A stretch of DNA of 18,634 nt from Hyphomicrobiaceae bacterium (GTDB taxonomy: Bacteria; Pseudomonadota; Alphaproteobacteria; Rhizobiales; Hyphomicrobiaceae), in assembly GCA_020442225.1 (NCBI GenBank), contig JAGRKR010000030.1, positions 1 to 18,634 of the forward strand. Direction: 5' to 3'. The position numbers and the translations under genes are program-made. How positions within the stretch are numbered: position 1 is the first letter of the stretch; each line of letters starts with the position of its first letter. Of the stretch, positions 8,351 through 15,128 are shown piece after piece. Below the pieces are notes generated by a model. It was not told where the DNA came from and searched no databases. It saw only the letters and a list, made by a program, of their open reading frames with translations.

Positions 8351-9886
8351 CTACTTCCACTTCGCCAGCCAGAAACGGGACATGTCGTCCGTCTGTGCCT
8401 GGAAATCCAAGTCCTTGGTGAAGGCATAGAACTTGGCGTAGGTGAACATCGGCGCCCACAGAGCCTCCTCGGCGATGCGCACGAGCGCCTTGCGGTAGGC
8501 GGCCTTGCGCACCTCGGGATCGACCGAGGTGTTGCCGATCTGGATCTGCTTCACGACCTCGGGGTCCTTCGCCCCGTCGTCCGCCTCGCCGGCGAAGAAG
8601 TAGCCGGGCAGCGCCACCACGTCGTTGATGCCGAACGAGCCCCAGCTATTGTCGAGGAAGTAGGCGGTGCCGTCGTGCATCAGCGGACGCACGGCGCGCC
8701 ATTGCATGAACTTCAGGTTCACGCGGATGCCGACACGCGCCAGCTCACCGACCAGGGCCTCCGAGTAGGAGCGCTCGCGGAACGCCCACAGGTCGGTCGT
8801 GAAGCCGTTCGGATAGCCGGCCTCGGCGAGCAGCTTCTTGGCCTTCGCGGGGTCGTAGTCGTACTTCGGCACATCCTGCGTGCAGCCGAACTGGCTCGGA
8901 TGGCAGGCCGCATGGATCACCTCGGAGCCACCGCCGATGAGCGCATCGGCCATGGCGCGACGGTTGATGGCGTGATTGACCGCCCGGCGCACGCGCACGT
9001 CCATGAACGGGTGCTTGCCCTTCACACCGCGGGTCTCGAAGCGGATGAAGCGCACGCGCAGCGTCGGCGTCTGGATGACCGTGAAGCGGCCCATCTTCTT
9101 GATGTGATCGACCTTGTCCTTGTCGATGTCCTGGATCCAGTCGACGCCGCCGGCCAGGAGCTCGGCGAGCTGGGTCGTGCGGTCGGGGATCACACGGTAG
9201 AGGATATGCTTGATGCTCGGTTTGCCGCGGTTGCCGCCGAAGTAGTCGGGATTGGCGACGAGTTCCACCGACTTGCCCGGATTGATCTTCTGCACCTTGT
9301 AGGGACCGGTGCAGACGAGCGGCACGGCGCCGTAATCCTTGCGCTTGCCGTCGGGCATCGGTGGGGCCTTGTCGTAGTGGCCCTTGGGCAGGATCGGGGT
9401 GACGCCGGCCAGGTACTCGGGCGCTGCCGGGAACGGCTTCTTCAGGTGCACGCGCACCTTGTAGGGTCCAAGCTGCTCGGCGTTCTTGATCCACGAGATG
9501 TTGCGGATCGGAATGACGCCGGAGCCGGGCGCGGTGACGTGATTGAAGGTATAGACCACATCCTCGGCGCCGAACTTCTTGCCGTTGTGGAACTTCACGT
9601 CCTCACGCAGCTCGAACTCCATGGCGGTGGGCGAGATCCACTTCCAGCTCTTGGCCAGGTGCGGTTTGACGGCCAGCGTCTTGGGATCGCGATCGAGCAG
9701 TGAGTCGCAGACGTTGTGATAGAGCACGATCTGCGCGCGGACCTGGGCGTAGTAGGGATCGACGGTCGGCACGTCGTGCTCCGCCGTCCAGATCAACGTG
9801 TCCTTGGCCTTGCCGGCCATCGCCGGCATGGCGCTCGCGACAGCCAGCACTGCCGCCACAGACAACTTCGCCAAATTAAACCGCAT
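8351..9886 (-). CDS. ABC transporter substrate-binding protein, family 5 (peptide/nickel type)
   Basis: The 511-residue protein begins with a signal peptide (residues 1-24, ending AMA). It then shows the family 5 pattern: TLIWTAEHDVPTVDPYY near the mature N-terminus and LREDVKFHNGKKFGAEDVVYTFN (split around residues 93-115). Length is typical of DppA/OppA-like periplasmic receptors, which bind peptides, opines, amides or sugars. No lipobox cysteine follows the signal, so it should be soluble in the periplasm. The start at 9886 is fixed by AAGGAGG (9895-9901) 8 bases upstream and by the signal peptide; an ATG at 9910 is less likely. Permease and ATPase genes are absent downstream, where M81 and M28 peptidase genes lie instead, so the transporter core must be elsewhere or shared. 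The ligand cannot be read from sequence. Confidence 0.95.
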   Translation of the reverse strand: MRFNLAKLSVAAVLAVASAMPAMAGKAKDTLIWTAEHDVPTVDPYYAQVRAQIVLYHNVCDSLLDRDPKTLAVKPHLAKSWKWISPTAMEFELREDVKFHNGKKFGAEDVVYTFNHVTAPGSGVIPIRNISWIKNAEQLGPYKVRVHLKKPFPAAPEYLAGVTPILPKGHYDKAPPMPDGKRKDYGAVPLVCTGPYKVQKINPGKSVELVANPDYFGGNRGKPSIKHILYRVIPDRTTQLAELLAGGVDWIQDIDKDKVDHIKKMGRFTVIQTPTLRVRFIRFETRGVKGKHPFMDVRVRRAVNHAINRRAMADALIGGGSEVIHAACHPSQFGCTQDVPKYDYDPAKAKKLLAEAGYPNGFTTDLWAFRERSYSEALVGELARVGIRVNLKFMQWRAVRPLMHDGTAYFLDNSWGSFGINDVVALPGYFFAGEADDGAKDPEVVKQIQIGNTSVDPEVRKAAYRKALVRIAEEALWAPMFTYAKFYAFTKDLDFQAQTDDMSRFWLAKWK

Positions 9887-9894
9887 CGGCACGG

Positions 9895-9901
9895 CCTCCT
9901 T
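9895..9901 (-). promoter_or_regulatory. Strong Shine-Dalgarno that fixes the binding-protein start
   Basis: The minus strand reads AAGGAGG 8 bases before the ATG at 9886. It lies between two possible in-frame ATGs (9886 and 9910) and only serves the inner one. Confidence 0.8.
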
Positions 9902-9965
9902 GCCTTTCAAGCATCCCCGTGGACGTCGACCCGATCGCGCATACGCACTTGTCCGGTCAATCGAC

Positions 9966-9995
9966 AGCCTAAGGAGGCCGCGTTCCGACTGTCAA
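9966..9995 (-). promoter_or_regulatory. Candidate housekeeping promoter for the binding-protein/peptidase unit
   Basis: On the minus strand a perfect TTGACA (9990-9995) is followed after 18 bases by TAGGCT (9966-9971). This would start transcription near 9959, giving a leader of about 70 bases. The -35 is strong and the -10 only partly matches, as is common in GC-rich alphaproteobacteria. I see no equally good promoter for the divergent hydrolase gene at 10088. Confidence 0.45.
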
Positions 9996-10087
9996 TCCGC
10001 GACAACCAGAGTTTGCTTGTTCGGTGCCATATTCGGCGCAATGCTGGCCGTGACATGCATGTGGGCAGACTCTGAGGGGAGCAGGAC

Positions 10088-10963
10088 ATGGAGACAGTGA
10101 GCTTCTTCAGCGAGGGCGTGCGGCTCGACGGCAGCCTTTTCCGCCCGCACGACGCCAAGGCCGGAGAGAAGCGCCCCGCCGTCGTGCTCTGCCACGGCTA
10201 CACCGGCGTGCGCGATCTCTATCTGCCGGATGCGGCCCGGGCCCTCACCGCCGCGGGCTATGTGGCGCTGACCTTCGACTACAAAGGCTGGGGCACCAGT
10301 GACGGTCCGCCTCGCCGTCTCGATCCCTACGGTCGCGTCGCCGACACGCAGGCGGCGATGACCTTCCTCGCCGCACAGCCGGGCGTCGACCCCGGGCGCA
10401 TCGGCCTGTTCGGCTGGAGCTTCGGCGGCGCCACGGTCATCTGGACCGCAACCTTCGACCGGCGCGCCAGATGCGTCGTCAGCGTCGTCGGCGTCGGCGA
10501 TGGACCGGAGTGGTTCAGGAGCGTGCGCAACGAGGCGGAATGGGCCGAGGTCGTGCGCGTCGCCGACGAGGACCGCCACACACGTCTCGACACGGGCCAC
10601 TCGCGCATGGTCGACCGCTCGCTCGTGCTGTGGCTCGATCCCGCCTCGCAGGCGGCGTCTCTGGCGAGCCGCAAGGGCGCCACCGGCGCCGCCAACGAGG
10701 TGCCGGCCGAGTTCATCGACGAGACCATGGGGTTCCGCCCGCAGCTCATCGTCGGCCATCTCGCGCCGACGCCTCTCCTGCTCGTCACGACCGACAGGGA
10801 TCAGGTGGTGCCGCCGGTGCAGTCCGAGCGGCTCCATGCGGCCGCCGGCGAGCCGAAGCGCCTGGTCACGCTCGCGGGCTTCGGTCACTACGACGTCTAC
10901 GCCGGCGAAGCCTTCCGGCAGACCATGGCCGAGACGCTCGGCTGGTTCGCCGAGCATCTGTGA
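10088..10963 (+). CDS. Alpha/beta hydrolase (dienelactone hydrolase / acyl-esterase-like)
   Basis: The 291-residue cytoplasmic protein has a complete alpha/beta-hydrolase core: the CHGYTG oxyanion loop (35-40), FDYKGWGTSDG (63-73), the nucleophile elbow GWSFGG with Ser111 (109-114), a likely acid Asp238 in DRDQVVPP, and His267 in GFGHYDVY. A short helical cap occupies about 140-225. This arrangement is seen in the dienelactone-hydrolase and Xaa-Pro-peptidase-like esterase group, which hydrolyse ester or amide bonds; the substrate is not evident. The start has GGGGA 7 bases upstream. It is divergent from the binding-protein gene (201 bases between starts) and ends 28 bases before the convergent ThDP-enzyme gene, so it is probably a single-gene transcript. 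A link to the peptidase cluster by a shared promoter region is possible but unproven. Confidence 0.9.
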   Translation: METVSFFSEGVRLDGSLFRPHDAKAGEKRPAVVLCHGYTGVRDLYLPDAARALTAAGYVALTFDYKGWGTSDGPPRRLDPYGRVADTQAAMTFLAAQPGVDPGRIGLFGWSFGGATVIWTATFDRRARCVVSVVGVGDGPEWFRSVRNEAEWAEVVRVADEDRHTRLDTGHSRMVDRSLVLWLDPASQAASLASRKGATGAANEVPAEFIDETMGFRPQLIVGHLAPTPLLLVTTDRDQVVPPVQSERLHAAAGEPKRLVTLAGFGHYDVYAGEAFRQTMAETLGWFAEHL

Positions 10964-10991
10964 GCCATGACGCGCGGGCCATGCCTGCCGA

Positions 10992-12602
10992 TCAGAGCTC
11001 GCGCAGTGCGTTGAACTGGTCGACGTAGCAGGAGCCGTCGATCTTGACGCCGATGACGGTCGTCCGCCCGCTCTTGAGCGCCGCGCCGAGCGCATCCGCG
11101 AGCGCGGCCTCCCGATCGACGATGACGCCGTCGGCGCCGAGCCCCTGGGCGAGCTTGTCCCACCCGACTCCGCCGATGCCGACGCCATAGATCGGGATCT
11201 GCTTGATCTGCTGCTTGACGCGGATCATGCTGATCTCCTCGTCGTCCAGCACCACGACGATGATCGGCAGGTCGTCGCGCTTGGCGGTCTGCAGCTCGGC
11301 GAGCGCCATCATGAAGCCGCCGTCCCCGGTGAACGCCACGACCGGGCGATCCGGATAGGCGAGACGCGCCGCCAGCGCGCCGGGGATGGCGTAGCCCATG
11401 CTGCCGAGACCGCTCGACGTCAGGAACTCGCGCGGCGCGTACGACTGCCACTTCTGCACCACGAGCAGACGGCTCGCACCGGCATCCGCCGTGGCGATGG
11501 TCTCACGCGGCAGCACCGCCCGTGCGATCTCCATGGCGCGATGCGGCGACAGCCCCCTGGTCGGCACATTGAGGGCATCGACGACCTGCTCGCGAAAGCT
11601 CTTGGCCGCCTTCTCGCCCCAGCCGGTGCCGTCGCTGGCATGCTCGGTGATGGCTGCGAGCACCCCCTTCAGCGGCCCGACCAGTTCGAGGCCCGCCGGC
11701 ACCGCGGCGTCGAGCGCCGCCGTCTCCGCAATCGAGAGCACCGGCAGCGTATAGGGCCACGGCTTCGGCTGCAGCTCGATGGCGTCGAGGCCGATGGCGA
11801 CGATCAGATCCGCCTGATTGACGAGGTTGCGCTCGATGATGCCGCCGATGATGCAGCCCGCGCGCAGCGGGTGATCCTCACTGATGGCGCCCTTGCACTT
11901 CGGCGTCGTGAGAACCGGCGCGCCGAGCCGCTCCGCCAGCGCCGTCACCTCCGCCGACGCCCGCGCCCAAAGCACGCCGAGGCCGACGAGGATGATGGGC
12001 TTGCGCGCCTTGGCCAGCATGTCGAGCGGGGCCTTGAGGCTGGCGCGGTCGGGCGGGGGGGCCAGCACGTTCGCGAGAAGCGGCGCCTCGGCCACGGGCT
12101 CGGCGGCCTGGAGCGTCGTCTCGGTCTGCGGCAGGTCGAAATGCACAGGCCCCGGCGCCGGCGCAGTCGCCACGCGCAGCGCGCGCCGCATCTGCTGGCG
12201 CACGCTGCGGGCATTGACGGTCGTGCCCCACTTGACGAGCGGGCCATAGATGGCGAGGTGATCGATGCGTTGACGCAGCCCGATCGAATAGGTCGTCGGC
12301 CCGTACTGATCGGTGATGGCGATGAGTGGCGCGCGATCGAGCGCGGCATAGGCGATGCCGTTGACCATGTTGGTGGCGCCCGGCCCGCGCGTCGACAGGC
12401 AGATGCCGGGCGAGCCCGTGATCTCGCCCCAGGTGGCCGCCAGCATGGCGCCGGCCGTCTCCTGCTTCATCAGGATGAAGCGCATGTCGCGCTGGCGTGC
12501 CGCGTCCATCAGCTCGACGGATTCGCCGCCGGGATGCCCCACGATGAACGGCGTGCCCGACTCCTTCATCGCCTCTGCGATCACCTCGACTGTCGTGGGC
12601 AT
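10992..12602 (-). CDS. Thiamine-diphosphate enzyme of the acetolactate-synthase large-subunit type
   Basis: The 536-residue protein has the three domains of ThDP decarboxylase/carboligase enzymes. The N-terminal pyrimidine-binding domain carries the activating Glu48 in MKQETAGAM and STRGPGATNMVNG at 70-82. The central domain (about 185-320) follows. The C-terminal pyrophosphate domain carries GDGGF at 426-430 and, 24 residues after that GDG, DDEE (453-456) where acetolactate synthases have NN. Glu48 argues against glyoxylate carboligase, which lacks it. Metal binding by Asp453 instead of Asn is possible but unusual. The ATG at 12602 follows GGAGG (12607-12611); an in-frame ATG at 12698 is rejected because it precedes the conserved N-terminus. 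No small regulatory subunit gene is adjacent, so branched-chain amino-acid synthesis is unlikely. It is divergent from the dehalogenase gene. Reaction unknown. Confidence 0.9.
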   Translation of the reverse strand: MPTTVEVIAEAMKESGTPFIVGHPGGESVELMDAARQRDMRFILMKQETAGAMLAATWGEITGSPGICLSTRGPGATNMVNGIAYAALDRAPLIAITDQYGPTTYSIGLRQRIDHLAIYGPLVKWGTTVNARSVRQQMRRALRVATAPAPGPVHFDLPQTETTLQAAEPVAEAPLLANVLAPPPDRASLKAPLDMLAKARKPIILVGLGVLWARASAEVTALAERLGAPVLTTPKCKGAISEDHPLRAGCIIGGIIERNLVNQADLIVAIGLDAIELQPKPWPYTLPVLSIAETAALDAAVPAGLELVGPLKGVLAAITEHASDGTGWGEKAAKSFREQVVDALNVPTRGLSPHRAMEIARAVLPRETIATADAGASRLLVVQKWQSYAPREFLTSSGLGSMGYAIPGALAARLAYPDRPVVAFTGDGGFMMALAELQTAKRDDLPIIVVVLDDEEISMIRVKQQIKQIPIYGVGIGGVGWDKLAQGLGADGVIVDREAALADALGAALKSGRTTVIGVKIDGSCYVDQFNALREL

Positions 12603-12670
12603 GCGTCCTCCGTGATTATGGCTCTCGTTGCCGGGCCCTGCTCGTGTGCGTCCAGGCCCGCTCGGTCCGC

Positions 12671-12698
12671 AGGCTAGCACGTGCCTCGCACGGATCAA
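12671..12698 (-). promoter_or_regulatory. Candidate promoter with palindromic spacer for the ThDP-enzyme gene
   Basis: On the minus strand TTGATC (12693-12698) and TAGCCT (12671-12676) are 16 bases apart. The spacer contains CGTGC-GAG-GCACG (12680-12692), an inverted repeat filling most of the space between the two boxes, where a repressor could act. The start of transcription would lie about 60 bases before the ATG. Confidence 0.35.
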
Positions 12699-12785
12699 TC
12701 GTCATGCGCACCCCTTGCCAGTCGCCAGGAGGGCTGCGACCGTGGAGGCGCCATGGGGTGTGGGCAGGATGCGGGAGGGAGTGAC

Positions 12786-13700
12786 ATGTTCGAAGGGTTC
12801 GAGACGCTTGATATCGAGGTGCCAGACGAGGGGTTCGGCGCCGCGACCATCCATCTGCGACAGGCTGGCAAGGGGCCACCGCTGCTGCTCCTGCACGGTA
12901 ATCCCATGACGCACGTCGCCTGGCACAAGATCGTGCCCGGCCTCGTCGATCGCTTCCACGTCGTCGCCGCCGACCTTAGGGGCTACGGCGACAGTGTCGG
13001 TCCCGAGGACGGGGGCGAGCGGCACATCAACTACTCGTTCCGGGCCATGGCCCTCGACCAGATCCACGTCATGCGCACCCTCGGCTACGAGCGCTTCCAA
13101 GTCGCCGGTCACGACCGCGGCGCCCGTACGGCGCACCGCATGTGCCTCGATCATCCCTCGACCGTCATCCGGGCCGCCGTCGTGGACATCCTGCCGAACC
13201 TGCACATCTGGGAGAACGCCTCCAAGGACTGGGCGCTCAAATCCTGGCACTGGCTGTTCATGGCGCAACCCTACGACCTGCCCGAGCGCATGATGGCGAG
13301 CGTGCCGGCGGACTATTTCATGGAGCGCAAACTGTCGAAGCCGGGCATCGGGCTCGCCCCGTTCGACAAGGAGGCGTTCGCCGAGTATGTGCGCTGCTTC
13401 ACCTGGAAGACGATCCGCGGCTCCTGCGAGGACTACCGCGCCTGCGTGACCAGCGACCTCGACATGGACAAGGCGGACTACGCGGCGGGAAAGCGAGTCA
13501 CCTGTCCGCTGCTGGCGATCTGGGGCGCGCGCAGCCATACGGGCACCGTGCACGGGGACGTGCTGGCCATCTGGCGCGGGTTCGCGGCGGGGGAGTGCGT
13601 CGGTGGTGCGCTGGCCTGCGGGCACTACGTCCCGGAGGAGGCGCCTGCTGAGACGCTCGAATGGTTCCTGAGGTTTTTCGATCCCGCAGCCTCAACCTGA
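12786..13700 (+). CDS. Haloacetate (fluoroacetate) dehalogenase, alpha/beta-hydrolase fold
   Basis: Fluoroacetate dehalogenases (EC 3.8.1.3) displace halide from a haloacetate with an Asp nucleophile and release glycolate. The 304-residue protein shows LLLLHGNP (33-40), GHDRGAR with Asp110, Arg111 and Arg114, Asp134 in VVDILP, HW at 155-156, Tyr217 in EDYRA, and His280 in GHYVPEEAP. These correspond to the catalytic triad (110-134-280), the carboxylate-binding arginines (111, 114) and the halide pocket (155, 156, Tyr219) that I recall for R. palustris RPA1163; only the Tyr is shifted by two. The start has GGAGG 7 bases upstream; the longer frame from 12681 lacks conservation. No signal peptide. 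Divergent from the ThDP gene. It may act on chloro- or fluoroacetate, or on a natural ester-like substrate; assays decide. Confidence 0.88.
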   Translation: MFEGFETLDIEVPDEGFGAATIHLRQAGKGPPLLLLHGNPMTHVAWHKIVPGLVDRFHVVAADLRGYGDSVGPEDGGERHINYSFRAMALDQIHVMRTLGYERFQVAGHDRGARTAHRMCLDHPSTVIRAAVVDILPNLHIWENASKDWALKSWHWLFMAQPYDLPERMMASVPADYFMERKLSKPGIGLAPFDKEAFAEYVRCFTWKTIRGSCEDYRACVTSDLDMDKADYAAGKRVTCPLLAIWGARSHTGTVHGDVLAIWRGFAAGECVGGALACGHYVPEEAPAETLEWFLRFFDPAAST

Positions 13701-13735
13701 CCACGAGCGATCGACAGTGTGAACGATCGCCGTGG
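13701..13735 (+). terminator. Long hairpin directly after the dehalogenase stop
   Basis: CCACG (13701-13705) and GCGATCG (13707-13713) pair with CGATCGC (13724-13730) and CGTGG (13731-13735), giving 12 base pairs with one bulged A and a 10-base loop. It begins at the base after the stop codon. No T run follows, so it may end transcription only partly or protect the 3' end of the message. Confidence 0.45.
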
Positions 13736-13768
13736 AGACTTGCCCGCCCCCATCGAATGCGGGAGTCT
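13736..13768 (+). other. Second hairpin abutting the first, in the patatin leader
   Basis: AGACT (13736-13740) pairs with AGTCT (13764-13768), and CCCGC (13743-13747) pairs with GCGGG (13759-13763), with a two-base bulge. It follows the hairpin at 13701-13735 with no gap and ends 37 bases before the patatin start. Confidence 0.4.
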
Positions 13769-13805
13769 GCGATGGCGTAGCGTGCGGCCAGAACGGGAGA
13801 ACACC

Positions 13806-15128
13806 ATGGGCATGCGCACCGTCGATGAGCATCTCCTCGCCAAGGAGCCGAAGCGCATTCTCTCCCTCGACGGCGGTGGAGTGCGGGGCCTGATCACGCT
13901 CGGCATGCTGCAGCAGGTCGAGGACATCCTCAAAGTACGCAGCCCCGATCCCGCCGCCTTCCGCCTCTCCGACTACTTCGATCTCATCGGCGGCACCTCG
14001 ACCGGCGGCATCATCGCCACGCTGCTCGCCCTCGGCCACTCCGTGGCGGAGATCCGCGAACTCTATGTCGACATGTGTCCCCGCATTTTCTGCGAGAGCG
14101 GCATCTGGCGATCGCTCGTCAATCCCTGGGGCCTTCGCCAGGCGAAGTTCGACTGCGATGCCTTCAAGGCGTCGGTCGACAGTGCGATGGAGCGCTATCT
14201 CGCCACGCGCGGCATGGCTGGACAGGACCCAACCCTCGGCTCGCACCATCTGCAAACCGGGCTGGGCATCGTCACCAAGCGCATCGATACCGGCAGCGTC
14301 TGGGCCCTGACCAACAATCCACGGGCGAAGTTCTGGACTCCAAACAGCCCGTACTGGCCGACCCCGCCCGGTGCGGTGCCCGAGGAGTTCTTCCCCAACC
14401 GTGACTACACCCTGCGCACGCTCGCCCGCGCCACGGCCTCGGCGCCGTACTATCTCGATGCCGTCGAGCTCGGCATCTCACCGCAACAAATGGGGCTCTT
14501 TCTCGACGGCGGCGCCAGCCCCTTCAACAATCCCGCGCTCGAACTGCTGCTGATGACGACCTTGAAGCGCTTCGACGATCGCGACGGCAGCGCAAGCTAC
14601 TCCCCCTTCGGCTTCGACTGGGAGATGGGCGAGCGCAATCTCCTCCTCTACTCTCTCGGCACCGGCCACTATCGCACCAGGGTGCAGCCCCACGCCTACA
14701 AGCGCCATTTCAATGCCTGGAAGGCGAAGATCGCGCTAAACGGCGTCATCGACGACAGCATGAAGGCCGCTCTGATCTGGCTGCAGGCCATGTCGGAGCC
14801 CGTCGACCCGATGGATGTCGACGGCAATCTCGGCAACATGCAGGGACTGCGCCTCTTCCGCGAGCGCTTGCTGACCTTCACGCGCGTCAACGTCACGCTC
14901 GAGACCGACTGGCTGCGCGACACGCTCGACATCGTGCTGACGCCCCGGCGCCTCGAGCAGACGCGCGCCATGGAGAACGCACGGCAGAGCAATCTGGCCC
15001 GGCTCCTGAGCATCGGCCGCACGGCCGGGCCGCGACTCGTGCGGCCGGAACATTTTCCGGCCGCTTTCGATCCGAGCTACGCCCGCGCGCCCGCACCGCC
15101 GCCGACAGCGGCGATCGCTCAGCCGTAG
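13806..15128 (+). CDS. Patatin-like phospholipase
   Basis: Patatin-like enzymes are lipid acyl hydrolases with a Ser-Asp dyad. The 440-residue protein carries the oxyanion motif DGGGVRG (22-28), the nucleophile motif GTSTG with Ser65, the helix ARATASAPYY (208-217) and the catalytic Asp234 in LDGGASPFNNPA, all in the usual order. About 190 residues after the DGG are helical and of unknown role, and the end is Pro/Ala-rich. No signal peptide or membrane segment is visible, so it may act in the cytoplasm or be released another way. The start is supported by GGAG 6 bases upstream; the frame opens earlier at 13719 without conserved sequence. It follows the dehalogenase by 105 bases that fold into two hairpins, and overlaps the convergent dehydrogenase gene by 10 bases. 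No cyclic-nucleotide synthase is adjacent, so a CBASS role is not supported. Confidence 0.92.
   Translation: MGMRTVDEHLLAKEPKRILSLDGGGVRGLITLGMLQQVEDILKVRSPDPAAFRLSDYFDLIGGTSTGGIIATLLALGHSVAEIRELYVDMCPRIFCESGIWRSLVNPWGLRQAKFDCDAFKASVDSAMERYLATRGMAGQDPTLGSHHLQTGLGIVTKRIDTGSVWALTNNPRAKFWTPNSPYWPTPPGAVPEEFFPNRDYTLRTLARATASAPYYLDAVELGISPQQMGLFLDGGASPFNNPALELLLMTTLKRFDDRDGSASYSPFGFDWEMGERNLLLYSLGTGHYRTRVQPHAYKRHFNAWKAKIALNGVIDDSMKAALIWLQAMSEPVDPMDVDGNLGNMQGLRLFRERLLTFTRVNVTLETDWLRDTLDIVLTPRRLEQTRAMENARQSNLARLLSIGRTAGPRLVRPEHFPAAFDPSYARAPAPPPTAAIAQP

Noticed and set aside
5121..9703. Three more long plus-strand frames opposite M28, M81 and the binding protein
   Set aside because: They show the same low-information composition, no leader or conserved motif, and real genes on the other strand.
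10992..12602. ThDP enzyme as acetolactate synthase of branched-chain amino-acid synthesis or as glyoxylate carboligase
   Set aside because: No small regulatory subunit gene follows and the metal motif is changed; Glu48 is present, whereas glyoxylate carboligase lacks this Glu.
11541..12677. A 378-codon plus-strand frame opposite the ThDP gene
   Set aside because: Arg/His-rich with no motif; it is the antisense image of a well-supported gene.
13806..15128. Patatin protein as a CBASS defence effector
   Set aside because: No nucleotidyltransferase, Cap2/Cap3 or other defence gene is adjacent. Neighbours are metabolic.
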